This document shows positions 55,733-64,000 of a stretch of DNA of 64,000 bases, piece by piece (the first letter of the stretch is position 1; each line of letters begins with the position of its first letter). The notes under the pieces were generated by a model. That model was not told where the DNA came from and did not search any database. It worked only from the letters and a program-made list of their open reading frames with translations. The position numbers and the translations under genes are program-made. Location of the stretch: the NCBI GenBank assembly GCA_001897605.1, contig MKTL01000006.1:611132-675131 (forward strand). Direction: 5' to 3'. The stretch is from Clostridiales bacterium 38-18. Its GTDB lineage: Bacteria > Bacillota > Clostridia > Peptostreptococcales > Acidaminobacteraceae.

Positions 55733-56356
55733 CTATATTATCGACTTCTTTCGCCCTATCACACTAAACGTATGCCAGTGTTTGGTCACAATTTCACCAT
55801 TTGGTCGCATACTCGTTCCCTCGTTTTCAAGTTCCTCTAGATATAAGAGATCGTACGCTTTAAAAAGCGTTTCGATTTCGGACTTTGAGTGGAATGTAAA
55901 CCGTTCTGTCCATTCTGCCCAAGAGTCATTTTTTCCAAAGAAAATCATTGCGATGGTAGCGCCATTAGGTATTTGAGATTCAAGTTGATGCCATTTTTGC
56001 TCAAATAATTGGGTTGGACAAAATGGTAAACTAAAGCTTGCGTAGACACAGTCAACTTGAGGCAACTTCATTTCATATAAATCCGCCTTAACTACCTCAA
56101 GCCCATTAATATTTTTATTAGATAACTCGATTTTTAGATCCTCAAGTACAGTTGTTTCACGATCCACTGCTATCACTGTATGTCCATTTTCGATAAAGTG
56201 TTTGGCATCTACACCCGCTCCAGCGCCTAAATCTATGATTCTTGAAGGATTTGCAAGTACTTCCATAAGCTTCTTCGCCAAAGCTCTTGGTTCTTCGTTT
56301 TTAGTTTTTTCGTGAAACTTTTTATCATAACTACTCATGTGCGATCTCCTTTGCAA
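55733..56356 (-). CDS. SAM-dependent methyltransferase
   Basis: RIIDLGAGAGVDAKHFIENGHTVIAVDRETTVLEDL...VYASFSLPFCP. Confidence 0.88.
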   Translation of the reverse strand: MQRRSHMSSYDKKFHEKTKNEEPRALAKKLMEVLANPSRIIDLGAGAGVDAKHFIENGHTVIAVDRETTVLEDLKIELSNKNINGLEVVKADLYEMKLPQVDCVYASFSLPFCPTQLFEQKWHQLESQIPNGATIAMIFFGKNDSWAEWTERFTFHSKSEIETLFKAYDLLYLEELENEGTSMRPNGEIVTKHWHTFSVIGRKKSII

Positions 56357-56845
56357 CGTCTAGAATAGAGTTAAATGCGTCGCGATAATTTTTACCGTTG
56401 ATTCCGTAAAATCTTAAATTCATCCTTTCCGCCAAATGTTCATCTGTAAAAGCATCACCTACGACGATTGATTGATCGAGTTGAAGCTCTGGAAATTCTA
56501 ATAGACTTTGCTTGATCATCCCAGTTTTGGGCTTCATACAATCGCAATTCTCGTGAGCTGAGTGTGGACAATAATAGGTTTTTAGTATCATTACTCCTTC
56601 CTGTTCAAGTTTTTGGGTGAGTTTACTATGAAAACATGATAATCACTCTGTGTGATGATGCCATCGTTTATTAGGTATTGATTGGTGATGATGATAAGTT
56701 TGAACCCCATACAAGAAAGGTGCTTCAATCCCTCTATCGCATTTGGTAAAAACTCAGGCTCTTTTATCGCTCTCCAATCAGCGTCAGGATAATCTTTATT
56801 AATTGTACCGTCACGATCTATGTAAGCAACTTTCATTTTTTCTCC
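56331..56845 (-). pseudogene. frameshifted HAD-family phosphatase (GmhB/HisB-N-like)
   Basis: MKVAYIDRDGTINKDYPDADW...LIIITNQYLINDGIITQSDYHVF, then a frame change at about 56628-56629, then SKLTQKLEQEGVMILKTYYCPHSAHENCDCMKPKTGMIKQ...SIVVGDAFTDEHLAERM. Confidence 0.8.
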
Positions 56846-56968
56846 TATAATAAAATGTGCAGTATTTATATTAGAACTCAACATTTTCAATAGATTCGAC
56901 TACTTAATCCAATTGTAATCTTCTTTATGGGATTTTCATATATAATCTATGTTAAGGAGGAAATTTAC

Positions 56969-57835
56969 ATGAAGAGAATCATACATATGTTATTACTCAT
57001 GCTCTGTGTAATGCTCACCAGCTGTAGTAAAGCACCATTAGAAGTACAAGATATTGATACAACTGGGATACCAACTCAGGAGATATCGAACACCATTGAT
57101 GAGGATCAAGAACTCCCGATCGATATCGGCAGTGGTTACTTTATTCAGAAAGTGGACAAAACTTTGAACACTGATGCTTCACAATTTTACATATGGCATC
57201 AAGAAAGCCCCAACCTGAGAAGTGCATTTTTAGTTTCATATGATTTTGAGATCATTAACGAACGTGAGGAACATCTTCTATATTTTATGAGAAATGAACA
57301 AACGACAGGTAAACTTGGGCTTGATATCAACGCAGGAACTGTATTTCGATTAGACGACAATGTGAGTTATGAGATCTATCTAGAAGTCATTGATTTATTT
57401 AATGTAGCCCTAGAAGCATACAGTTGGTTTGATCTATTGCCACTCACTGGAAATGATCTTGATCCAGATTCAGGCTATCTAAAAGTTGATAAAGTAGAAT
57501 TTGAATCTTATGACGCCTTTATAGGTTATCTAAAAAAGTATTTTTCAGACGAGATCATCGAATCGTTGCTCTCTAGAGACCTCTATAGAAGCATCGATGA
57601 CCAGTTGTACGTAGCACCCTCTTTAGGTCGAGGGTCAAACGCTTTTGTGTCAAAATGGCATTATGGACTTGAACAAGTTGATGATGCGCAACTCATTATA
57701 ACTTTATATTTGGAAATGATGAGTGAAGCGTTCTATCAATCACATGATGGCTATTATCCATTTACAGATCCCGTTGATATCGATAAAATAGTGATAAAAA
57801 CTTGCCAATTACGTAAAATAGATGGTCACTGGTAG
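56969..57835 (+). CDS. hypothetical lipoprotein
   Basis: MKRIIHMLLLMLCVMLTSCSK lipobox. Start trimmed from 56927. Confidence 0.7.
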   Translation: MKRIIHMLLLMLCVMLTSCSKAPLEVQDIDTTGIPTQEISNTIDEDQELPIDIGSGYFIQKVDKTLNTDASQFYIWHQESPNLRSAFLVSYDFEIINEREEHLLYFMRNEQTTGKLGLDINAGTVFRLDDNVSYEIYLEVIDLFNVALEAYSWFDLLPLTGNDLDPDSGYLKVDKVEFESYDAFIGYLKKYFSDEIIESLLSRDLYRSIDDQLYVAPSLGRGSNAFVSKWHYGLEQVDDAQLIITLYLEMMSEAFYQSHDGYYPFTDPVDIDKIVIKTCQLRKIDGHW

Positions 57836-57839
57836 TTTG

Positions 57840-58469
57840 TTACTTTTGAATATCCATTATAATTCGTTCAAAAAATTTCACAAAACCATCCTCTTGTAGA
57901 TCAGGTTCACCTATACCGGTTTCAAGATCAAAATAATATTGATTGCTATTAATTTCTACAGATAGCGAATCCAGTGGAAAGCCTTCATTATATCTCTCGT
58001 GAGGTTTATCAACCACGTAGAAACGCTCAGACCACAAATCCTCACCATCATACGAGATGACCGTTGCATCATCTAAAACCAGACAAATCGCATTCTTATA
58101 GTAAGCAGTAATTTTACCTCCGTACCGTTTGGCCATTTCACTATAATAATCTAGCATTTCACGATAGGTGAAGCTTTGCCCGTCTCGTCTTCGCACCATG
58201 GTTCCCGGTTGGTCCTCTTCAGCGACACTTTCAAATACGAGTCCAGTATCACAAGAAAAAAGCGGTGCTTTTAGCTGATCGAAGTAACCAACTGCCTTAA
58301 GCGTCGCATTTTCTATCGGTGTGTCCCCTGATTCTTCAGGAGAATGAAGCGAATTTTCTATTTCATTTAATCCAATAATTTCAAGGTCCAACCCTGCCAC
58401 TCTTCTTCTCATGCTCTCCACTTTGGCAGGGTTGTAGGTGCCATAAATCAATTTCATACTCGCTTTCAA
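57840..58469 (-). CDS. RdgB/HAM1-like non-canonical purine NTP pyrophosphatase
   Basis: LIYGTYNPAKVESMRRRVAGLDLEIIGLNEI; ATLKAVGYFDQLKAPLFSCDTGLVFE. Confidence 0.75.
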   Translation of the reverse strand: MKASMKLIYGTYNPAKVESMRRRVAGLDLEIIGLNEIENSLHSPEESGDTPIENATLKAVGYFDQLKAPLFSCDTGLVFESVAEEDQPGTMVRRRDGQSFTYREMLDYYSEMAKRYGGKITAYYKNAICLVLDDATVISYDGEDLWSERFYVVDKPHERYNEGFPLDSLSVEINSNQYYFDLETGIGEPDLQEDGFVKFFERIIMDIQK

Positions 58470-58497
58470 TTTTTGATCCTCACTTTAATTTTTATCA

Positions 58498-59580
58498 TTA
58501 TTCTTCCTCTAAATAAAACAGTCTATGATAGCTTGAAAAATCCTTACCATCTGACTCAGCGACGATTGGCCCCTTAATAATCACCATATCACCAATTGTG
58601 TTATCATCTACAACACCGAGAAAATGCTTATGATACACCAATCGGTCTAAGCGTTTCATGTTCATGGGGTCATATGCCTTCGCTTTAAATTGACCTGATT
58701 TTTCAACACACCTACTGCTATTCAAAACCATATTCATCTCACTGCGAATCATTTCTTCTCTCTGCGAAATCAATGTATCAATCCGCGAATCTCTAGACGT
58801 CCATTTAGACGCCATAATCGTTGAATCCACCTGTGCATCTATAAGATTACAGATAAACGACAGATTTGGCTTAATCGGTTCTTTAAATTCCAATCCAAGC
58901 TCATCGGCTATTATATTTAACACCATGCCAGAGTAATAGGCGATTCTCCTAACATCTAAGAACCCTTGATCGAGCGTTTCTAGTTTACTTAAAACGATAT
59001 TCAGCCTCTCAGAATAAAGCAGTGGGTTGAGTTTTTTCAAAGTCATTAGTCCAATATATTCTGCAGACCCTTCAACTGTCTCAATACTTTTTTCATAATC
59101 CGCACAGGTTCCCAATAAAGCGAAACGGTATCGACGTAGTGAGAAGAAGGATTTCAGGATTTCATATTTCTTATTTCTGTCTGTCTCACGGCATGCTTTA
59201 GAAAGCAACATAAAAGCTTCCTTTTTCATATTCATAACCTTGGCGTCAATTGGATAGGCCAATCCCTCTAGGTCACTTATAAACCGAGTCTCACCTGCTT
59301 TTATTTGATATGTATGAAACATTTCATGAACGATATTTGCCGTCAGTAAATCCAAGCATGCTAAATCCGCCTCCACCACTTGCCATATGGCAATCTGTTC
59401 GCCTCCAAAATGGATGGAAGTATTCCCAATAAATTGATTCGTTATCTTAATTATTCGGTCCTTAAGATAGACAAACTCGTGATCGTATAATGCGAATTCA
59501 GTCCGTTCAAAGCCTTGCCACAATTGCCCAAAATCTATGTCATCCAGCTTGTAGCATATTTGTTCATATAATGCTCTCAT
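58498..59580 (-). CDS. putative cytoplasmic gluzincin-like metalloprotein
   Basis: LTANIVHEMFHTYQIKAGE (HExxH) and downstream ETVEGSAEYIG; no signal peptide. Confidence 0.55.
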   Translation of the reverse strand: MRALYEQICYKLDDIDFGQLWQGFERTEFALYDHEFVYLKDRIIKITNQFIGNTSIHFGGEQIAIWQVVEADLACLDLLTANIVHEMFHTYQIKAGETRFISDLEGLAYPIDAKVMNMKKEAFMLLSKACRETDRNKKYEILKSFFSLRRYRFALLGTCADYEKSIETVEGSAEYIGLMTLKKLNPLLYSERLNIVLSKLETLDQGFLDVRRIAYYSGMVLNIIADELGLEFKEPIKPNLSFICNLIDAQVDSTIMASKWTSRDSRIDTLISQREEMIRSEMNMVLNSSRCVEKSGQFKAKAYDPMNMKRLDRLVYHKHFLGVVDDNTIGDMVIIKGPIVAESDGKDFSSYHRLFYLEEE

Positions 59581-59609
59581 TTCGCCTCCCCTTTTTCAGA
59601 ATTTGGCCT

Positions 59610-59915
59610 TTAGTTAAAGAAAATAGAAAGAATCCCTGCAAAGATGAAATACTCGATAGCTAACGCAGCCATACTCAAAATAAACAAAAATGCAATTCTA
59701 AACTCACCGTACAAATCCTTTCCGTATTCTCCCCTAAAAATAGAAATAATGTTGGGAATAAAAAGATAGTTTAAAGCCTCATTAAAATCGTTATCATCCT
59801 TAAAAAGCTGATTCTTAATAAACTTATAGAAAGGTATGTTTGCAATTAACAAAACAATTATTAAAGCAATTTTCATATACAATTTCTCCTTTAAAGCATT
59901 CTTTATAACACCCAA
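59610..59915 (-). CDS. small membrane protein
   Basis: Two or three hydrophobic segments. Confidence 0.5.
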   Translation of the reverse strand: MGVIKNALKEKLYMKIALIIVLLIANIPFYKFIKNQLFKDDNDFNEALNYLFIPNIISIFRGEYGKDLYGEFRIAFLFILSMAALAIEYFIFAGILSIFFN

Positions 59916-59930
59916 TTCTATGATGCTTAA

Positions 59931-60536
59931 CTATTCAACAGAGAATGGATCTTCATTACAGTCGGGATTCCAAATGTACTCGATTCTATGACCAATTTTT
60001 AAAGCAAGTGCTTCGTCAATTACATCTCTAATAAACCCAAGTGACATGTCCATACCCGCTGATATTCCAGACGATGTATAAATATTGTCAGATTTAACCC
60101 ATCTTGCTTTTCGCACCCATAGGACCTTCTTATTTTGATCTGCTACCCATTCAAATGCACGTTTATTTGTCGTCGCTTCTCTACCATCTAGATGCTTAGT
60201 TTTTGCTAGCAATGCAGCGCCAGTGCAAACCGTTAATATATAATTAGAGATCTGAGAAATTTTATCTAAGTACTCGATAAAATCCATATCTGTAACTAAA
60301 GCTCGCGAACCTTGACCACCTGGAATTAATAGTACATTAATATACTCTAGCTCTTTAACATATCTTTCGGTGAGTATTTTTACCCCTTGAGCACTCTCTA
60401 CTATGCCGCCATTTTTAGAATAAAACTTCGTAACAAAAATATCTTCCTCTTTACCAAAAATTTCAGCAGGACCAAATGCATCTAATAGCTCAAACTGGTC
60501 AAAAAGAATAATGCTTATTTTGAATTTCATATTCAC
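59931..60536 (-). CDS. DJ-1/PfpI-family protein
   Basis: ISIILFDQFELLDAFGPAEIFGKE; VLLIPGGQGSRAL; LTVCTGAALLAKTKHLDGREATTNKRAFEWV. Confidence 0.92.
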   Translation of the reverse strand: MNMKFKISIILFDQFELLDAFGPAEIFGKEEDIFVTKFYSKNGGIVESAQGVKILTERYVKELEYINVLLIPGGQGSRALVTDMDFIEYLDKISQISNYILTVCTGAALLAKTKHLDGREATTNKRAFEWVADQNKKVLWVRKARWVKSDNIYTSSGISAGMDMSLGFIRDVIDEALALKIGHRIEYIWNPDCNEDPFSVE

Positions 60537-60543
60537 TCCTTGC

Positions 60544-61080
60544 TTATTTATAAAACTCTTTACTATTAAGATGTTCTAAGTCTGCCAAAATATAATCAGA
60601 AACCGCCTCAGCTGTAGTCGATTCTGTACTTATTACCTTCTCAAAGCTCTTGTTATCAGGATCAATATAGCAACGTTCAATTTGATCAAACACCCAAGCA
60701 TCTTCGTCTTCACCTCTACCAAGTAATCTCTGTCTAAGTGTTTCTTTAGAAGCCCAAAGAAAATAGTGACTCACCTCTATGTTTTTAAGTCTTAGTCTTT
60801 CAATAATCTCGTCATAATAGACCTGATCAACGAGTGTCATTGGTACAATTAAAGTACCTTTATAATAGGTCGCAATTTCTCTCAAAATATGATAATTTAA
60901 CTTTCGCCAAAGTATAATATCCTGGAAATCATTTTTCAGCATTTCTTTTGGTAAATTACTACGCAAATAAAATCCAGTTTTCTCAGGATCAAAGATAAAC
61001 GAATTTTCAATTTTTTCATGAAGTCGAGTTGCCACGGATGTCTTACCACTTCCAAAAGAACCGTTAATCCATATAATCAT
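60544..61080 (-). CDS. TmrB-like P-loop ATPase/kinase
   Basis: IIWINGSFGSGKTSVATRLHEKIENSFIFDPEKTGFYLRSNLP; LIVPMTLVD. Confidence 0.82.
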   Translation of the reverse strand: MIIWINGSFGSGKTSVATRLHEKIENSFIFDPEKTGFYLRSNLPKEMLKNDFQDIILWRKLNYHILREIATYYKGTLIVPMTLVDQVYYDEIIERLRLKNIEVSHYFLWASKETLRQRLLGRGEDEDAWVFDQIERCYIDPDNKSFEKVISTESTTAEAVSDYILADLEHLNSKEFYK

Positions 61081-61101
61081 AATTGTTTAATTCTCCTACA
61101 T

Positions 61102-61803
61102 TCACAATTGTAATTTAAGCTGTTCTACCCAAACAGGATCTAATTTCATTAATCTGTTTTTCTTAAGGTTTTCATTAATAATCCAGCTTATATGTTTATT
61201 TTTCTTTTCCAGCATTAGCTGCTCAAACATGCCACGATTTGCATCTTTCCCACACAAAACAACACTCCAGCAATAGCCTAACGCTTTTCGTAAAACCTTT
61301 TCAGACTCACTTAATTTTAGATCATGCTTGAAATTTGAAAGAGTTATGTTATATAAGTCGTCTAAAATAAGATTCGTATCCATATAGCCATTTAAAAGGG
61401 CTGGCTCTGCAACAGTTGCGATATATGTCCTTAATTCCAATGCAGTTCCTGATCTAAGTGGCTCTAAAGCACGAGTAATTTTTTCTGATGCAACATTATA
61501 AATTGATTTTTGAAAGCCAATGCAAACACTCTCGCGAACACGCCAGCTTTCATGATTGGCATACGGTATAAAATCAAATGAAAACAAATGACTTTTATCC
61601 ATACTCATGTAAATCCCTGCTGCGACGCCACATGCCAATACAAACTCATCTGGCGTATTTTGTAAATTACTTGATTTCACTTGAAGACAAGCTTCAACTT
61701 CTTCTACAGAAGCAAATTCTATAAACTTATATAGAAGCTCCAAATTCGCTCTCGGACCGGGTAAATTAGAATGCTCACGTAAATCATCGATAGAAAAACT
61801 CAT
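61102..61803 (-). CDS. HEAT-repeat-like protein
   Basis: FIPYANHESWRVRESVCIGFQKSIY...LRTYIATVAEPALL helical repeats. Confidence 0.5.
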   Translation of the reverse strand: MSFSIDDLREHSNLPGPRANLELLYKFIEFASVEEVEACLQVKSSNLQNTPDEFVLACGVAAGIYMSMDKSHLFSFDFIPYANHESWRVRESVCIGFQKSIYNVASEKITRALEPLRSGTALELRTYIATVAEPALLNGYMDTNLILDDLYNITLSNFKHDLKLSESEKVLRKALGYCWSVVLCGKDANRGMFEQLMLEKKNKHISWIINENLKKNRLMKLDPVWVEQLKLQL

Positions 61804-61822
61804 ATTTTGCTCCTACTAATTA

Positions 61823-62608
61823 TTATTTGATTCTTTCAAGTACCCACCATACAGTGCCTCCATTGAATCCACATTTTCGATATAGCCGCTCTGGTTTTGT
61901 CAAGTTATCGGCTTCACCTGATACTGTAACGAAACTAACTTTGCTTTTTAGTCGGTTTAATAGCTCCTCAACGATATACTGTCCAGCTCCTAGCCCCCTG
62001 TAATCTGGATGCACCTGTATCCATTCAAGTGCCCCTTCAAGTACATTTGAATCAAAATCAGCGATACCAAGCGCTATTCTATTATTGTTTTCATCTAATA
62101 ACCAAATCCAAAGACTAGGATCAAATACGGTTTCTTTCGTCCAGCTGAATACTGTCTTTTCTGATGGTTTTATATGTTCATAGCAATTACTGATAAACTC
62201 CGAAATGATATGTATTTCGTCAGGTAACACTGCACTACAAAACTGATACCCCTCTGGTAGGATAACAGACTTAACATGTTTTAAGTCGTGTTTTAACTTG
62301 AAAAACGGAGTTAGCTTCCTAAATGGGACGTTAATACTGTTCAGCATTCGTTCGTTGATCATCATTATGTCAAATTTTGATGCTAGCTGGTTTAAAGGAA
62401 TCTCAGTATTTTCCTTCTTTTGCCAAGCAAATTCCAAACAATCACCCTTTGCACCATATATCCATTGTAGATTATTTTCAGAAAACATGTAGTTGCTCTC
62501 TTCTGGTGAGATTCTAATGAGTGCCTTCCAATAGGCGTAAGGCAATACCCCTGTAGGGTCTAATACATACTGGTCTAAAAGCTGAGTGAAAAATTGCGAT
62601 ACCATCAA
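61823..62608 (-). CDS. GNAT acetyltransferase
   Basis: ALGIADFDSNVLEGALEWIQVHPDYRGLGAGQYIVEELLNRL; ERLYRKCGFNGGTVWWVLERI. Confidence 0.85.
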   Translation of the reverse strand: MMVSQFFTQLLDQYVLDPTGVLPYAYWKALIRISPEESNYMFSENNLQWIYGAKGDCLEFAWQKKENTEIPLNQLASKFDIMMINERMLNSINVPFRKLTPFFKLKHDLKHVKSVILPEGYQFCSAVLPDEIHIISEFISNCYEHIKPSEKTVFSWTKETVFDPSLWIWLLDENNNRIALGIADFDSNVLEGALEWIQVHPDYRGLGAGQYIVEELLNRLKSKVSFVTVSGEADNLTKPERLYRKCGFNGGTVWWVLERIK

Positions 62609-62675
62609 AAAACCTCCATCCTGATCATAATTAGGATTTTCTAGTCATATATGATATTCTAATCAGTTGCGATTT

Positions 62676-62894
62676 CTATCTTTCATTCCCATGTTTAAAA
62701 TTGCCAGTAGCTTTAGCTAAAATAAGCTGTTGTTCAAATGCGTTAGAGCTCATCAATTTTTTAATTAAGTCTTCTGCACGCTTCTCTTTAATTATCATGA
62801 TCATTTTATTGTTATAACTTATGTGTAACTTATGGTCTTTCGTAACTCTATAACTAAAAGGTGTTTCGCTAAGTTTATTTCTCTTATCTATCAT
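62676..62894 (-). CDS. small hypothetical protein
   Basis: 72-aa ORF; weak support beyond ORF and RBS. Confidence 0.4.
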   Translation of the reverse strand: MIDKRNKLSETPFSYRVTKDHKLHISYNNKMIMIIKEKRAEDLIKKLMSSNAFEQQLILAKATGNFKHGNER

Positions 62895-63024
62895 GATTGC
62901 CTCACTGTTTAGTTATTCTCTTATTAATATTCTACAGGTTTCAAGATAGGATTTGTATTAAATTACAATTAAAAAAGCCTTTAGTCAAACTTATGATTTT
63001 AAGCTAGACTAAAGACTATTTTTT

Positions 63025-63399
63025 TTAGAGCATTTGTTTTGCGCTTGTAACGGTAACTTCAAGTACTCGTGTAAGGAATGAGAACTTTTCTTTCATCATA
63101 TCGTAATCTTCACCTTCTGAAATGAATCTACCTGTTCCATTGATGATAAATCCTGTACCTTGATAATTATTGTAGCCTTCTACTGCTTTACTACCGAGTG
63201 CTATTTTCACTTGCTGATTGATATCGATGTTTTTTTCAGTTCTTCTAAACGCCCAAGCTGGCATAAGCAATCTTTGATCTTCAGTAACGACTATGAATGA
63301 GTTCCATGTATTGACGATATGAGGTTCACCTTCACCCCAAGATACGATTGATACCACGCCTTCGTTTTTAAGTACTTCATAAAATTTTTCAGATAACAT
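63025..63399 (-). CDS. pyridoxamine 5'-phosphate oxidase-like FMN-binding protein
   Basis: VVSIVSWGEGEPHIVNTWNSFIVVTEDQRLLMPAWAFRRTEKNIDINQQVKIALGS...GTGFIINGTGRF. Confidence 0.83.
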   Translation of the reverse strand: MLSEKFYEVLKNEGVVSIVSWGEGEPHIVNTWNSFIVVTEDQRLLMPAWAFRRTEKNIDINQQVKIALGSKAVEGYNNYQGTGFIINGTGRFISEGEDYDMMKEKFSFLTRVLEVTVTSAKQML

Positions 63400-63426
63400 T
63401 TTTACGCTCCTTTTGAAGATATGTTT

Positions 63427-63453
63427 TATCGTGGATAATAATTATCCGCGATA
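63427..63453. promoter_or_regulatory. 27-bp palindromic operator candidate
   Basis: TATCGTGGATAATAATTATCCGCGATA (core GGATAAT-A-ATTATCC) between the PNPOx-like gene and the divergent Rrf2-like gene. Confidence 0.65.
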
Positions 63454-63603
63454 CTTTGTGTCTTTATATTACTATTTTAAATCTTATCTGTCAATAAGTT
63501 AATTCAAATTTTTAAAATGTTAAAAACCTATACTTAACAAATTCCAATATCTTTGATATTATATAGACATATCTTGTCCACAATTATTAAAAGGAGTGTT
63601 TAT

Positions 63604-64000
63604 ATGCAATTCTCTGTTGGGGTTGAATACAGTTTACATTGTCTGCTTTATTTGGTAGATGTTAACGAAAGATCTGTTGGGATAAAAGATTTGGCTGCCT
63701 ATCAGGGGGTGTCAGAATCATACCTCTCTAAATTTTTCGCAAAACTTAAGAAAAACGGCATTGTAGAATCGGTCCCTGGCGCTAAAGGAGGATATCGATT
63801 GGCGAGAGCTCCTGAAACTATTACCTTCTGGGATGTTGTAGAAGCCGTTGAAGGCTCAGAGCCTTTTTTTAAATGTACAGAAATTCGCCAAAACGAAATT
63901 ATACTAGATCGATCCAATCTACCAGCATCACATACAAAATCACCATGTTTGATTCACAAAGTGATGGATGAGGCAGAAGCCCAAATGAAACATTTCCTAC
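63604..64000 (+). CDS. Rrf2-family transcriptional regulator, 3'-partial
   Basis: Not in the ORF track. AAGGAG RBS, then MQFSVGVEYSLHCLLYLVDVNERSVGIKDLAAYQGVSESYLSKFFAKLKKNGIVESVPGAKGGYRLARAPETITFWDVVEAVEG. Confidence 0.92.
   Translation, partial: MQFSVGVEYSLHCLLYLVDVNERSVGIKDLAAYQGVSESYLSKFFAKLKKNGIVESVPGAKGGYRLARAPETITFWDVVEAVEGSEPFFKCTEIRQNEIILDRSNLPASHTKSPCLIHKVMDEAEAQMKHFL

Noticed and set aside
1-64000. CRISPR arrays, tRNA or rRNA genes, transposases, retron or restriction modules
   Set aside because: No direct-repeat/spacer arrays, cloverleaf-like sequences, RT, transposase or R-M motifs were noticed; repeats present are tandem slippage or short dispersed elements.

Overview
The window looks like low-GC Firmicutes/Clostridia chromosome: densely packed, mostly minus-strand CDSs. 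I found no rRNA, tRNA, CRISPR array, transposase or phage module. Recognisable modules are: a BlaI/BlaR1-like pair; an M29 aminopeptidase / UVR-like / ArsR-DUF2087 operon; a heterodimeric ABC exporter; a pair of nucleotidyltransferases; an orphan OppA with a Sel1-like partner; bioY-bioB with a BirA-type operator; an Nramp transporter with an upstream palindrome; an ABC-2 exporter divergent from a NarL-type two-component system; a CitA/DcuS-type two-component system between two flavocytochrome-c/fumarate (urocanate) reductase-like genes; an HD-domain phosphodiesterase-like protein; a small XRE operon; and a terminal Rrf2 regulator that the ORF track missed. I see no clear large novel system. 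The best leads are: (i) a tyrosine-recombinase-fold protein that appears to lack all catalytic residues; (ii) a DUF429-GNAT fusion; (iii) an ORF-less structured element with its own U-tract upstream of bioY; (iv) a circularly permuted dispersed intergenic repeat; (v) an 8-bp x10 tandem repeat and a 17-bp triplication over a stop codon; (vi) a one-base-frameshifted HAD phosphatase; (vii) several strong palindromic operator candidates; and (viii) orphan cytoplasmic gluzincin-like proteins. All family names come from motif reading of the translations. No database search was run.
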